Assembly: GCF_900128965.1 (NCBI RefSeq)
Contig: NZ_FQUL01000003.1
Coordinates: 62,001 to 126,000 of the forward strand
Direction: 5' to 3'
Origin: Ferrithrix thermotolerans DSM 19514
GTDB lineage: Bacteria > Actinomycetota > Acidimicrobiia > Acidimicrobiales > Acidimicrobiaceae
DNA: 64,000 nt
The stretch's first letter is position 1. Every line of letters starts with the position of its first letter. Below are positions 8,949 through 18,177 of the stretch, in pieces. The notes under the pieces are model-generated. The model was not told the origin of the DNA. It ran no database searches and worked only from the letters and a program-made list of their open reading frames with translations. A program made the position numbers and the translations under genes.

Positions 8949-9569
8949 GTGGCACGTTATACAGGACCGGTATGTAGGTTATGCAGACGAGAGCGGATGA
9001 AGCTCTACCTCAAGGGGCCAAAGTGTGACTCATCTCGTTGCCCGATGGAGTCGAGGCCATTTCCTCCTGGCGAACATGGTCGCGATAGAACTCGCCAAGG
9101 GTCAGAGTACTCTGCGCAGCTGCGCGAAAAGCAAAAAGCAAGAAGAATATATGGGGTCTTGGAGAAGCAGTTTCGCAACATCTATGAAGAAGCCAACCGT
9201 CAAAGTGGTATTACTGGTGAAAACCTTCTCCGCATGCTCGAACTCCGGCTAGACAACGTGGTGTTCAGAGCAGGGTGGGCTTCATCAAGGTCGCAGGCTC
9301 GACAGTTCGTTCGTCACCGTCATGTTCTTGTAAATGGGAAGAGGGTCGATATACCCTCCATGAGAGTCAAGAAGGGTGACCTTGTATCCCTGGGCGAAAG
9401 GGCCGAGCAACTTATCGTAGTGCAACATAATAGGGATATCCTTGACAGGCAGCTCCCAGGATGGCTTGAACGGGAAGGGAATGCAGTTAGGGTGCTTAAC
9501 CCCCCGCTACGGGAACAGATCGACGTCCAGGTGCGCGAACAGCTGATCGTCGAGCTTTACTCGAAGTAA
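8949..9569 (+). CDS. rpsD: 30S ribosomal protein S4, zinc-binding form
   Basis: S4 nucleates assembly of the 5' domain of 16S rRNA. The 206-residue protein begins MARYTGPVCRLCRRE and carries four N-terminal cysteines (C9, C12, C26, C31), the zinc-finger form of S4. The S4 RNA-binding fold follows (MLELRLDNVVFRAGWASSRSQARQFVRH given in parts as LELRLDNVVFRAGWA and SRSQARQFVRHRHVLVNG). The GTG start is 7 nt after rpsK. Confidence 0.97.
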   Translation: MARYTGPVCRLCRRERMKLYLKGPKCDSSRCPMESRPFPPGEHGRDRTRQGSEYSAQLREKQKARRIYGVLEKQFRNIYEEANRQSGITGENLLRMLELRLDNVVFRAGWASSRSQARQFVRHRHVLVNGKRVDIPSMRVKKGDLVSLGERAEQLIVVQHNRDILDRQLPGWLEREGNAVRVLNPPLREQIDVQVREQLIVELYSK

Positions 9570-9585
9570 GAACTAAGGAGAGAGA

Positions 9586-10524
9586 GTGTTATATATTCAG
9601 CGTCCCTCCATTGAGGCTCAGGGTGAAGAGGTAGGTGGCCGTCAAAAGTTCGTATTTGGTCCGCTTGAGCCAGGCTTCGGTTACACCTTGGGAGGAATGC
9701 TCCGACGTGTTCTGCTTTCCTCGATTCCGGGAGCAGCTATAACCCAGGTACGCTTCGATGATGCTCTGCATGAGTTCACCACGTTACCGGGTGTTAAAGA
9801 AGACGTTACCGATATCGTTCTCAACCTGAAAGATATAGTCTTTAGAAGTTATTCAGACGAGCCGGTGACGATACGCCTGGATGTGCGCGGGCCCAGGATT
9901 GTGCGAGCGGAAGACTTTGTTCTCTCCTCAGACGTTGAGATCGTCAATCCTGATCTACATCTTGCCACACTCTCGCAGCGTGGCAGGCTCGCCTTGGATG
10001 CGGTAGTGGAGCGAGGGAGAGGATACTCTTCCGCCGAAAAGAACAAGAAGACTTCGTCGATCGGGATCATCCCCATTGACTCTATTTTCTCTCCTGTTAG
10101 GAGAGTAGCCGTAGACGTAGAACCCACCAGAGTTGGGCAGTCGACCGACTACGATCAGCTAATTCTTGACGTTGAGACCGACGGTTCGATCTCTCCGAGA
10201 GAAGCGCTAGCGTCAGCAGGTGAGACGTTGAGAAATCTTGTCACGTTAGTCGCCGAGATCTCCGATGATCCGCACGGTTTGGAACTGTCAGAGGCTGAGG
10301 TGCTCGAGGAGCGTTCACCCGATCTTGATCTCCCGATCGAGGACTTGGAGCTCACTGAGCGTCCTCGAAACTGTCTGAAACGAGCGCAAATCAACTCCAT
10401 AGGAGAGCTGATTGTAAGGACACCAGAGGATCTTCTTTCGATTACGAACTTTGGTCAAAAGTCGCTGGATGAAGTTGTAGACAAGTTGGAGCGTAGAGGT
10501 TTATCACTAAGGAGTAAAGACTGA
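9586..10524 (+). CDS. rpoA: RNA polymerase alpha subunit
   Basis: The 312-residue protein contains the N-terminal dimerisation and assembly domain ([20 protein letters not shown], with [19 protein letters not shown]). A linker precedes the C-terminal DNA- and activator-binding domain ([35 protein letters not shown]). The start is GTG with AAGGAG 5 nt upstream. The TGA stop overlaps the rplQ ATG. Length is typical for actinobacteria. Confidence 0.97.
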   Translation: MLYIQRPSIEAQGEEVGGRQKFVFGPLEPGFGYTLGGMLRRVLLSSIPGAAITQVRFDDALHEFTTLPGVKEDVTDIVLNLKDIVFRSYSDEPVTIRLDVRGPRIVRAEDFVLSSDVEIVNPDLHLATLSQRGRLALDAVVERGRGYSSAEKNKKTSSIGIIPIDSIFSPVRRVAVDVEPTRVGQSTDYDQLILDVETDGSISPREALASAGETLRNLVTLVAEISDDPHGLELSEAEVLEERSPDLDLPIEDLELTERPRNCLKRAQINSIGELIVRTPEDLLSITNFGQKSLDEVVDKLERRGLSLRSKD

Positions 10525-10880
10525 TGGTGCCTGGACGACCTAAACAGGGACAGAGGCTTGGTGGCAGTGCGGCGCATCAACGTGCATTGCTTGCAAATCT
10601 AGCGGCATCACTAATTGCAGCAGAGTCGATCTTGACTACCGAAGCGAAGGCTAAGATGCTGAAGCCAATAATTGAGCGTCTCATCACCAAAGCAAAAAAG
10701 GGCGGAGTGCACAATCACCGTCAGGTGGTAGCTTTCCTTCGAGATAAGGACATGGCGCACAAGCTATTCGCTGAGGTGGCACCTCGTTACGAAGAGCGTC
10801 CCGGTGGATACACAAGGGTTCTAAAGAGGGGTCCTCGGCAGGGTGATAACGCTCCAATGGTAGTTATCGAACTGGTTTAG
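10524..10880 (+). CDS. rplQ: 50S ribosomal protein L17
   Basis: L17 is a 118-residue large-subunit protein near the exit tunnel. The family motif [19 protein letters not shown] followed by [20 protein letters not shown] is clear, and it ends with [22 protein letters not shown]. It starts within the rpoA stop codon, the last gene of the alpha cluster before truA. Confidence 0.97.
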   Translation: MVPGRPKQGQRLGGSAAHQRALLANLAASLIAAESILTTEAKAKMLKPIIERLITKAKKGGVHNHRQVVAFLRDKDMAHKLFAEVAPRYEERPGGYTRVLKRGPRQGDNAPMVVIELV

Positions 10881-10931
10881 ATCTGAAGAGCGACCGTTTT
10901 TTAGGGAGCAGGTCGTCGGAGGCACCTCGTC

Positions 10932-11756
10932 ATGCGTTGGGTTGCGTTAGTGTCGTACAACGGTTCGCAGTTCCACGGTTTCGGGGTACAGCCGGGGGGA
11001 GTTGAGACGGTAGGCGGAGCGTTGATGTCCGCCCTTTCCGTCGTTTTCCAGCGCCAGATAGATATAGTCGTTGCGGGGCGGACGGATAAAGGCGTTCATG
11101 CGGTAGGTCAGGTGATCTCCTTTGATGCGCCTGACCCTAGATCAAAGGCTCCGCTTAGGTCCATCAACCGGCTTTTGCCCTCTTCAGTCAAGGTTCATGC
11201 TCTTGAGACTACGGTTTGTAGTTTCTCTGCGCGATTCTCTGCACGTTACCGGCTCTATCTGTATCGGATAGTTAAGAATAACTCTGGGACACCTTTCTTA
11301 AGGGATTTGAGCTGGGCAATTCAAGAACCGCTTGATGTGAAGAAAATGATAAACGCTTCTTTTGCGCTTGTGGGTAGCCACGACTTCCGTGCGTTTTGCA
11401 AGTCAGGCGGGAACGACGGTCGCCCAACCCGACGTAGGCTTTATGGTGTAGAGATCGTTGAGTCCGATCACTTCGTGGACATCTTGATCTGGTCTAACTC
11501 GTTCTGTCATCAAATGGTTAGGTCGATCGTCTCTGTGTTAGTGGAGGTTGGCCTGGGCAGGCGACAAGGTGTTGTGCTACGGCAGGCCCTCGTGTCAGGT
11601 GATCGGTCCCTTGTGCACTCAGTGGCGCCACCGGAAGGTCTCTATTTATTTGGAGTAGGTTACCAGTCATTTGATCCTCTATCTCGCAGGCTATGGCTCG
11701 AAAGAACAAACTCATGGGACTTTTCTGGTCCGACTTGGGGTATCGAGCGTATATGA
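10932..11756 (+). CDS. truA: tRNA pseudouridine(38-40) synthase TruA
   Basis: TruA converts U38-U40 of many tRNA anticodon arms to pseudouridine. The 274-residue protein has the catalytic Asp in AGRTDKGVHAVGQ (D52). FHGFGVQPG lies near the N-terminus, FSARFSARYRLYLYRI in the middle, and FCHQMVRSIVSVLVEVGLGR towards the C-terminus. It sits between rplQ and rplM, a common order. The ATG lies about 10 nt behind a GGAGG. Confidence 0.95.
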   Translation: MRWVALVSYNGSQFHGFGVQPGGVETVGGALMSALSVVFQRQIDIVVAGRTDKGVHAVGQVISFDAPDPRSKAPLRSINRLLPSSVKVHALETTVCSFSARFSARYRLYLYRIVKNNSGTPFLRDLSWAIQEPLDVKKMINASFALVGSHDFRAFCKSGGNDGRPTRRRLYGVEIVESDHFVDILIWSNSFCHQMVRSIVSVLVEVGLGRRQGVVLRQALVSGDRSLVHSVAPPEGLYLFGVGYQSFDPLSRRLWLERTNSWDFSGPTWGIERI

Positions 11757-11774
11757 TTTTGTCTTGTGTCTTGA

Positions 11775-11787
11775 GCGCACAGTGCGC
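11775..11787 (+). promoter_or_regulatory. Short perfect inverted repeat upstream of rplM
   Basis: GCGCAC and GTGCGC flank a single A, 28 nt before the rplM ATG. As RNA it could form a small stem with a CAG loop; as DNA it is a compact palindrome. Leaders of rplM-rpsI operons are sites of autoregulation in some bacteria, so an RNA role is possible, but nothing else in the sequence proves it. Confidence 0.3.
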
Positions 11788-11815
11788 CGATAATGACAGA
11801 TATTCGGTGAGGATT

Positions 11816-12277
11816 ATGAAGACCGTAGCTACGAAACAGTCGGATATAACTAGGCAGTGGTTTGTTGTTGACGCCTCTGACATGGTCCTGGGTCGCTTGG
11901 CGACGGAGGTCGCAACAATACTAAAGGGTAAACATAAGACCGCCTATTCACCGTACCTTGACTGCGGTGACCACGTTATCGTGGTGAACGCATCCAAGGT
12001 AGTGCTTACCTCAAATAAGGCTGAGCGAAAGTATGCATACAGGCACTCTGGTTATCCTGGATCTTTGAGAGCGTCTTTGTATAAGGATCTACTCGAAGAA
12101 AAACCAGAGTTTGTTGTTGAAAAGGCCATAAAGGGTATGTTGCCCAAGGGTCCGCTTGGCCGTAAGATGGCCAAGAAACTGAAGGTTTATGGAGGAAGTA
12201 CACACCCTCATCAAGCACAAAACGCTCTTCCGCTGGAGTTTTCCGGTGCGAGAAAAAGTCAAGACTACGTGGGATAG
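11816..12277 (+). CDS. rplM: 50S ribosomal protein L13
   Basis: L13 is an early-assembly large-subunit protein. The ATG at 11816 gives 153 residues, beginning MKTVATKQSDITRQWFVVDA, and is preceded by a GGTGAGG ribosome-binding site. An in-frame codon 123 nt upstream lies inside truA and is rejected. Diagnostic stretches are VLGRLATEVATILKGKHK, HVIVVNASKVVLT, AIKGMLPKGPLGRKM and LKVYGGSTHPHQAQ. rpsI follows after 10 nt. Confidence 0.97.
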   Translation: MKTVATKQSDITRQWFVVDASDMVLGRLATEVATILKGKHKTAYSPYLDCGDHVIVVNASKVVLTSNKAERKYAYRHSGYPGSLRASLYKDLLEEKPEFVVEKAIKGMLPKGPLGRKMAKKLKVYGGSTHPHQAQNALPLEFSGARKSQDYVG

Positions 12278-12287
12278 GTAGGATACA

Positions 12288-12683
12288 ATGGCAACTAAAC
12301 CCCTAACACAAAGTACAGGGCGCCGTAAAGAAGCGGTTGCTCGCGTCAGGCTCAGGGAAGGCGAAGGCAAGGTAGTTGTAAATGGAAGACCGGTCGAAGA
12401 CTACATACCTTCCCTAACAAGTCGTAACTACGCTATGGAGCCCATGACTTCTCAGACTTTATCGACTACCTTTGATGTCGATATAACCGTTGACGGTGGT
12501 GGGATTTCTGGCCAAGCGGGTGCTATCAGACTTGGATTGGCAAGAGCCCTCGTTGAAGTGAACCCGGAACTACGTTCGGTAATGAAGGCTGCTGGATTTC
12601 TCACGAGAGACGCGCGTGAGAAGGAATCTAAAAAGTACGGTTTGAAGAAGGCCAGGAAAGCTCCACAGTACTCCAAGCGTTAG
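12288..12683 (+). CDS. rpsI: 30S ribosomal protein S9
   Basis: S9 reaches into the P-site with its C-terminal tail. The 131-residue protein shows STGRRKEAVARVRL at the N-terminus and DVDITVDGGGISGQAGAIRL with GLARAL in the middle. It ends RKAPQYSKR, the basic tail that contacts P-site tRNA. It forms the usual pair with rplM and is followed after 3 nt by glmM. Confidence 0.97.
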   Translation: MATKPLTQSTGRRKEAVARVRLREGEGKVVVNGRPVEDYIPSLTSRNYAMEPMTSQTLSTTFDVDITVDGGGISGQAGAIRLGLARALVEVNPELRSVMKAAGFLTRDAREKESKKYGLKKARKAPQYSKR

Positions 12684-12686
12684 ACA

Positions 12687-14021
12687 GTGATCTCCTTCGG
12701 TACAGATGGCATCAGGGGTGTTGCAAATCTCGAGCTAACTCCGGAACTAGCCTTATCTCTCGGATTGGCTTACATGAGATTGCTAGATAAAGGGTGCACC
12801 CTTTATATAGCAAGAGATACAAGGGTGTCTGGAGCGATGTTGAGTTCTGCTTTGGCCGCTGGGATATCCTCTGGCGGAGGCAATGTCGTTGATCTTGGTG
12901 TAATGCCCACCGGAGCTTTGGCTCACCTTTGTGCGCGTAACGGTGTTCCAGGAGCAGTCATATCTGCTTCTCACAACCCATATCAAGATAATGGAATAAA
13001 GTTATTCGGAGCGGGTGGGAGGAAGCTAACCGACCTAGAGGAAGAGGATCTGGAGCGAATTCTGCTGGAGTTGAGTTCCTCTGGCAATCGGGAACGTGGT
13101 GGAAAGATCGGAGAGATCAGCGGAGAGGATTTGTCCGAAAGTTATGTCAGTTACGTTACAACCGTTGCTGACGCGAGCCTTACGAAAGGTATCAAGGTAG
13201 CGGTTGACTTTGCCAATGGAGCCTCCTATCCGTTGGCTAAATCTCTGCTCGAATCACTAGGTTGCAATGTTGTTGCTACCCTCGGTGACGCTCCTGACGG
13301 CTACAACATAAACAAAGAGGTTGGTTCTACCAACCCGAAACCGCTCGTTGATGCTGTTTGCGCAAGCGGAGCCGATGTGGGTCTTGCGTTTGATGGCGAC
13401 GCCGACCGTTTGATCGCAGTCTCCAACTTGGGCGAGATAGTAGATGGGGATGACCTCCTCGCTCTTTTTGCGATGGATTTGCTTGAGAGGTCTTTGCTCG
13501 CCCGCAACTCCGTCGCACTCACTGTGATGAGTAATATGGGTCTCGAACTGTTTTTGAAGGCGCGTGGTATTGCGTGTGTACGCACCAGCGTAGGAGACAG
13601 ATATGTCTTAGAGGCTATGGAAAGAGATGGCCTCAGTCTAGGAGGCGAACAGTCGGGACATATTATTTTTGCTGATCATGCAACCACAGGGGATGGACTG
13701 TTAAGTGCAGCACTTTTGCTGGAGTTGCTAGGCCGTAAAGGCGCGCCTCTTTCGGAGCTGTTGAAGGGTTCTTTCCAGCGCTATCCACAAGTGTTGATAA
13801 ATGTGGCAGTTAGAGATGGCAAGGAGCTCTTGGAAACCAAAGTAGTAAAAGATGTAGTTAGTAGCCTCTCGGATTATCTTGGGGAGCGTGGACGAATACT
13901 GGTTAGAGCCTCTGGTACAGAGCCGCTAGTTAGAGTAATGGTTGAGGCGTTGACCGACGAGCTAGCTCGTGAAGTGGCGTTTCGTATCGAAGAAACAGTT
14001 CGTGCTTCGGCAAAAGAGTGA
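12687..14021 (+). CDS. glmM: Phosphoglucosamine mutase
   Basis: GlmM turns glucosamine-6-phosphate into glucosamine-1-phosphate for UDP-GlcNAc and so for peptidoglycan. The 444-residue protein starts with FGTDGIRGVAN. The phospho-serine loop ISASHNPYQDNGIK places the active Ser at residue 95. DGDADR (D236, D238, D240) is the Mg2+ site, GGEQSGHII binds the sugar, and RASGTEPLVRVMVEA is the phosphate-binding loop. The start is GTG. With glmS next door it supplies two successive steps. Confidence 0.97.
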   Translation: MISFGTDGIRGVANLELTPELALSLGLAYMRLLDKGCTLYIARDTRVSGAMLSSALAAGISSGGGNVVDLGVMPTGALAHLCARNGVPGAVISASHNPYQDNGIKLFGAGGRKLTDLEEEDLERILLELSSSGNRERGGKIGEISGEDLSESYVSYVTTVADASLTKGIKVAVDFANGASYPLAKSLLESLGCNVVATLGDAPDGYNINKEVGSTNPKPLVDAVCASGADVGLAFDGDADRLIAVSNLGEIVDGDDLLALFAMDLLERSLLARNSVALTVMSNMGLELFLKARGIACVRTSVGDRYVLEAMERDGLSLGGEQSGHIIFADHATTGDGLLSAALLLELLGRKGAPLSELLKGSFQRYPQVLINVAVRDGKELLETKVVKDVVSSLSDYLGERGRILVRASGTEPLVRVMVEALTDELAREVAFRIEETVRASAKE

Positions 14022-14029
14022 GGCAGTAA

Positions 14030-15865
14030 ATGTGCGGAATCGTGGGTATTGTTGGCAGTGGTGCTACCGCAGCGGCGGTTGTCGAAGGTCTACGACGCCT
14101 GGAGTACAGAGGATACGACTCAGCAGGCATGGTTCTTGCATCTTCATCAGGTTTTGAAGTAAGGCGAGTTGCCAGAGATACCTCTTCAATTGCAGCATTG
14201 TCGGAGTGGCTTGAGGGTCAGAACCCCCCTAGACAGCTTGTTGCAGCGATTGGGCATACTCGCTGGGCGACTCATGGAAGGCCTTCCGAGATGAATGCGC
14301 ACCCTCATCTTGACTGCTCTGGACACTTCGCAGTGGTACACAACGGTATCGTGGAGAACTACAAAGAGCTCAAAGATGAGCTGATTGCCCTTGGGCATGA
14401 GTTTGCCTCTGAGACCGATACTGAGGTTATCGTGCACCTGGTCGAAGAGAGATTCAGGCTCAACGGAGATGCTGAGGCTTCGGTACAAGAAGCCTTTTCA
14501 AGGCTGATGGGGTCCATGGCCGTTGTAGTGCTCGATTTAAGGGAACCCAACACTTTGTACATGATGCGACGGATGGCGCCTCTCGTTGTTGGCGTGGATG
14601 ACAGCACCTTATTTGTTGCCTCGGATGTCCCGGCTCTTTTAGATAGCGCCTCCTCTTACTTTATGGTACCTGAGGATACCCTCACCGTTGGGAAGGTTAG
14701 GTCGAATATAGTAACGCTCTCTCCGGAGTTGGATGAACTTCGGGTAGAGTGGGATGTCTCAAGGGTCGAGGTCGGAGGCTTTTCAGATTTTATGTCGAAA
14801 GAGATCGACGAACAGCCTCGCTCTCTGCGAGATACTTTGGCAGGGCGTGTTGACCAGGAGGGTCGGATCTCTCTTGACGAGCTCAATATAACGCAGGAAG
14901 AGCTGAAGACGATACAAAAAGTAGTGATTGTCGGCTGTGGCACCTCGTTACACGCAGGTATGGTGGCTCGCTATGCGCTTGAGCACTTTGTTAGAGTGCC
15001 TGTTGAGATCGATGTCTCCTCTGAGTTTCGCTATAGAGATCCGGTTCTGAGCCCGACGACTTTAGTTGTTGGCGTCTCACAGTCCGGGGAGACTCTAGAT
15101 ACGATGGTGGCGCTCTCCGAGGCCAAGGCTTCCGGAGCAAAAACCTTAGTCGTATCCAACGTAGTTGGTTCATCCATGGCCAGAATGGCCGATGCCGTGT
15201 TGTACACAAGAGCTGGTCCGGAGATATCGGTAGCTTCGACCAAGACCTTCATAGCTCAGATCGGAGCTCTGGAGATTTTAGCTCTTTACCTGGCAGATCT
15301 AAAGAGAACCTTATATCCTTCAGAAGTGAACGAACTGATAGGGAGACTGAACGCAGTTCCAGAGGCGATATCTGTTGCGTTATCTCAGATAAAGGAGTAC
15401 GAGCGAGTAGCACAAAGGCTCCTCGGCTACGACAGATTCTACTTTATCGGAAGAAACGTTGGCTATCCGGTAGCTCTAGAAGGGGCTCTAAAGCTCAAGG
15501 AGATCACTTATACTCCGTCCGAGGGCTACCCCGCCGGCGAGCTCAAGCACGGCCCAATTGCAATGATCGACGAACAGGCCGTCGTTGTGGCGATAGCACC
15601 AAAGGGAGCTCTATACGAGAAGGTTTTAGCTAACGTCGAAGAGGTGAGGGCCAGGGGTGCCAAGGTAGTTCTCGTAGTTAACGAGATGCCTGCGGGGCAC
15701 ATGGCATCCGATGATGACGTATTTTTAGTTCCACAGGTTCATCAACTATTTTCTCCTATGGTCGATGTCGTACCTCTTCAGGTGTTGGCACACTACACAT
15801 CCGTCGCCAGGGGACTTGATCCGGATCGTCCTAGGAATCTTGCAAAGACTGTTACGGTTGAGTAG
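14030..15865 (+). CDS. glmS: Glutamine--fructose-6-phosphate aminotransferase (isomerizing)
   Basis: GlmS makes glucosamine-6-phosphate from fructose-6-phosphate and glutamine. The 611-residue protein begins MCGIVGIVG, so Cys2 is the amidotransferase nucleophile after Met removal. GHTRWATHG and the N-terminal Ntn domain follow. Two SIS isomerase domains are present (CGTSLHAGMVARYALE, VSQSGETLDTMVAL, EGALKLKEITYTPSEGYPAGELKHGPI), ending LAKTVTVE. Its last 14 nt overlap the 3' end of the convergent glycosyltransferase. No glmS ribozyme was recognised. Confidence 0.97.
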   Translation: MCGIVGIVGSGATAAAVVEGLRRLEYRGYDSAGMVLASSSGFEVRRVARDTSSIAALSEWLEGQNPPRQLVAAIGHTRWATHGRPSEMNAHPHLDCSGHFAVVHNGIVENYKELKDELIALGHEFASETDTEVIVHLVEERFRLNGDAEASVQEAFSRLMGSMAVVVLDLREPNTLYMMRRMAPLVVGVDDSTLFVASDVPALLDSASSYFMVPEDTLTVGKVRSNIVTLSPELDELRVEWDVSRVEVGGFSDFMSKEIDEQPRSLRDTLAGRVDQEGRISLDELNITQEELKTIQKVVIVGCGTSLHAGMVARYALEHFVRVPVEIDVSSEFRYRDPVLSPTTLVVGVSQSGETLDTMVALSEAKASGAKTLVVSNVVGSSMARMADAVLYTRAGPEISVASTKTFIAQIGALEILALYLADLKRTLYPSEVNELIGRLNAVPEAISVALSQIKEYERVAQRLLGYDRFYFIGRNVGYPVALEGALKLKEITYTPSEGYPAGELKHGPIAMIDEQAVVVAIAPKGALYEKVLANVEEVRARGAKVVLVVNEMPAGHMASDDDVFLVPQVHQLFSPMVDVVPLQVLAHYTSVARGLDPDRPRNLAKTVTVE

Positions 15866-16988
15866 CTCGGAGTAAGACAGAAAGAAGTGAGGCTGCCGAT
15901 CTCTCGAGACAGAGATTCTCCCGGATGAACTTTATTTCTGGTATTGGTTGTTCGATCTCCCCGAGGTCAGTAAGCGTCTTGGCAAAGCTCGGGCTGTGGA
16001 GTGGGTCAATGGGGATTGCTCCACATTCAACAGCGTGACTAAGTCCTCCGAGGTTTGAGGCGACAACGGGAAGCCCTAGGCTCAAAGCCTCCATCGCTAC
16101 GAGACCAAAGCCCTCTGGTTCTACAGAAGGCATCAAGATGCCGTCGTAGTCAAGCATTAGATCAGCGAGGTCGTAAGGGTGAGATACAGATCTGATCAAT
16201 CGAGCATGCTCGGTGTGGTTCACTCTTTTGATTGCAAGATTAGTAAAGTGACGGTCGCTCGGGTTTGGAGAGAGACTTAGAGTGAAGTCGATGTCAACTT
16301 TCCCTCCGATTAGGTCCAAAGCGTCGAGAGTTGCCCATACGCCTTTTTTATACATTATACGATTTGGGAAGAGTAGCTTCAGTTGACCCTGCTTTGTCTT
16401 GCGAAATATAGTGCTGCCCTCAAGAAAGGCCGGATCTAAAAAGGGGTAAACCATATCAAGCTGTTCGAAGTTCAACCCAAGGACCTCTCTAGCATGAAAC
16501 ATTAGTGCATTTGAAAGAGCTATCACCTTGGTGGCAGGAGATACAGGCTGCTGGGGGTATCTATGTAGCCGCCAGGCGGTTGAGAAGTTATGAAGAATTA
16601 GGACCGGGGTAGTCCCTGTTAGGTGAAGCCAACCCGGCCTGTTGTTGACGCAGCAGAGATCGATGTGGTGTGTCTTGCATATCCCTGCAAGATCACTAGG
16701 ACTCGACGCCCAGATGTGCCTAAGATCTCCCAAGTCGCCGGAGTAATCTTCGGTCACACCCTGTCCAATGGATATCAGAGTCACCTCGTGCTCTTGAGCT
16801 ATCCACTTAGCCCAGCCTCTGACTAGGCGTTCTAGAGCACCTTGTCCGTAAATCGGCAACAGTTCCGTTGAGACAAACGCTATGTGCACTAGGCCTACTT
16901 TAGCGGTAAAGCCGTGATGTACCACTTTTTGTGTTTTAGACGGAGCGAAGGGGACCACAAGGACTCCCATGTGCGAAGTTTGATTCAT
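15852..16988 (-). CDS. GT4-family glycosyltransferase
   Basis: The protein has a GT-B layout. The N-terminal acceptor domain is KVGLVHIAFVSTELLPIYGQG, given in parts as VGLVHIAFVST and LLPIYGQGALERLV. The C-terminal nucleotide-sugar domain has LLFPNRIMYKKGVWATLDAL and the E-x7-E type motif PEGFGLVAMEALSLGLPVVAS. The family transfers sugars from activated donors, often to lipids or polysaccharides; the substrate cannot be read from sequence. The start is uncertain: ATG at 16988 or 16970, or a TTG at 17024, none with a good ribosome-binding site. It converges on glmS with a 14-nt overlap. Confidence 0.85.
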   Translation of the reverse strand: MNQTSHMGVLVVPFAPSKTQKVVHHGFTAKVGLVHIAFVSTELLPIYGQGALERLVRGWAKWIAQEHEVTLISIGQGVTEDYSGDLGDLRHIWASSPSDLAGICKTHHIDLCCVNNRPGWLHLTGTTPVLILHNFSTAWRLHRYPQQPVSPATKVIALSNALMFHAREVLGLNFEQLDMVYPFLDPAFLEGSTIFRKTKQGQLKLLFPNRIMYKKGVWATLDALDLIGGKVDIDFTLSLSPNPSDRHFTNLAIKRVNHTEHARLIRSVSHPYDLADLMLDYDGILMPSVEPEGFGLVAMEALSLGLPVVASNLGGLSHAVECGAIPIDPLHSPSFAKTLTDLGEIEQPIPEIKFIRENLCLERSAASLLSVLLRATQP

Positions 16989-17120
16989 GGGGGATATTGC
17001 TTCGGGCCGACTCCTATGGGTCAATATTTAGCACCGATCTGTAACGGGTGGAGACCGGCGGATACCTGAGAAGCGTGCTGCGTGATACTCCATGAAAGGC
17101 TGTAAAAAATCAGTAGAAAA

Positions 17121-17150
17121 TTGGCACATTTGAAGAATTTATTTTATTAT
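17121..17150 (+). promoter_or_regulatory. Putative promoter of the LysR-type regulator
   Basis: TTGGCA (17121-17126) and TATTAT (17145-17150) are separated by 18 nt in a strikingly AT-rich divergent intergenic region between the glycosyltransferase and the lysR-type gene. A second possible -10 (TATAGT, 17173-17178) lies closer to the GTG start. LysR regulators often bind such shared regions, but no clear T-N11-A dyad could be assigned. Confidence 0.4.
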
Positions 17151-17189
17151 TAGCTATCAATCCAAGATTTTTTATAGTAGATAGTAGTT

Positions 17190-18143
17190 GTGGTGAATTT
17201 TACACAGGTTCTAACTGGCGAGAGGTCTATGACACTGCATCGGCTTCAGCGCGTGAGTTCTGACTATCTGGTCACACTAGTAGTTGTGGCGGAGACGGAG
17301 AATCTGTCTGAGGCGGCTTCGCTACTCGGTATCTCACAGCCAGCTGTCTCCCAGCAGCTCAAGGCACTATCTCAGGCCGTTGGTGAACGTCTTCATGAAC
17401 GCTCAGGACACGGAGTTACTCTCACGCGCGCTGGGCGAGAATTAGCGCGTGAGTCCGCCCCTCTTCTTAGGGGTTATAGGGGGGTCATGGAGTACCTAAG
17501 TTCCTTGGAGAAAGGCGAAGCCGGTGTCCTCTCGGTTGCGGCGTCGAACACGGTCGCAGCGCATGTTCTGCCTAACTGGCTTATAAAGTTTCGCCGAGCG
17601 TACCCGGGAGTACGAGTTAGCGCACGGTCAACCAACTCTGAACTTGTCGTGTCGTCTTTGGACAACGGAGAGATGGAGGTGGGGTTGATAGAGTCTCCGG
17701 AGTATTCACACTCAAAGGAGCTAGTAGAGAGAGTGATAGGCGGAGATGAGCTAGTGCTTGCGTGTTCTCCTTCGCTGTTTGACTTTACATTACCTGAGGT
17801 CTCTTACAGTGAGATCGAACATCTTCCAATGGTCTGGAGGGAGAGCGGTTCTGGCGTGCGCTCCACGGTCGAAGCTGCTATGGTAAAGGCTGGAATCTTC
17901 CCTCGAACGGTATTTGAACTGGCGGGCGGGGAGGCTGTAAAAGAAGCTCTAGTTGCAGGTCTTGGAGTGGGATTTGTTTCATCGCTGGCGGTGGGGCGCG
18001 AGGTCGAAGACGGGCTATTGAAGCTGGCTATGGTGAAAGAGCTTGGGAGGATTACGCGCGCATTTCGTATCATCTCAAGACCATTTGATGAGCTCTCGAT
18101 TCCGGCACGTTCCTTCTACCAGCTCGTTGTTGGCAAGCCTTAG
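17190..18143 (+). CDS. LysR-family transcriptional regulator
   Basis: An N-terminal winged helix (LVVVAETENLSEAASLLGISQPAVSQQLKAL) is present, seen in parts as LSEAASLLGISQPAVSQQL. It is followed by a periplasmic-binding-protein-like effector domain (LSVAASNTVAAHVLPNWL, KEALVAGLGVGFVSS). These proteins bind a small coinducer and regulate a neighbouring or distant operon; the ligand is unknown. The GTG at 17190 gives 317 residues. An ATG at 17229 behind AGAGG gives 304 and fits the usual LysR start better. The divergent glycosyltransferase and the acpS cluster are the nearest possible targets. Confidence 0.9.
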   Translation: MVNFTQVLTGERSMTLHRLQRVSSDYLVTLVVVAETENLSEAASLLGISQPAVSQQLKALSQAVGERLHERSGHGVTLTRAGRELARESAPLLRGYRGVMEYLSSLEKGEAGVLSVAASNTVAAHVLPNWLIKFRRAYPGVRVSARSTNSELVVSSLDNGEMEVGLIESPEYSHSKELVERVIGGDELVLACSPSLFDFTLPEVSYSEIEHLPMVWRESGSGVRSTVEAAMVKAGIFPRTVFELAGGEAVKEALVAGLGVGFVSSLAVGREVEDGLLKLAMVKELGRITRAFRIISRPFDELSIPARSFYQLVVGKP

Positions 18144-18177
18144 GGCAATCAGAGTTGGCTGACGATCGAGACGTTAC

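Noticed and set aside
11693-11815. Longer N-terminus for L13
   Set aside because: The extension lies mostly inside truA and has no family similarity; ATG 11816 has its own ribosome-binding site.
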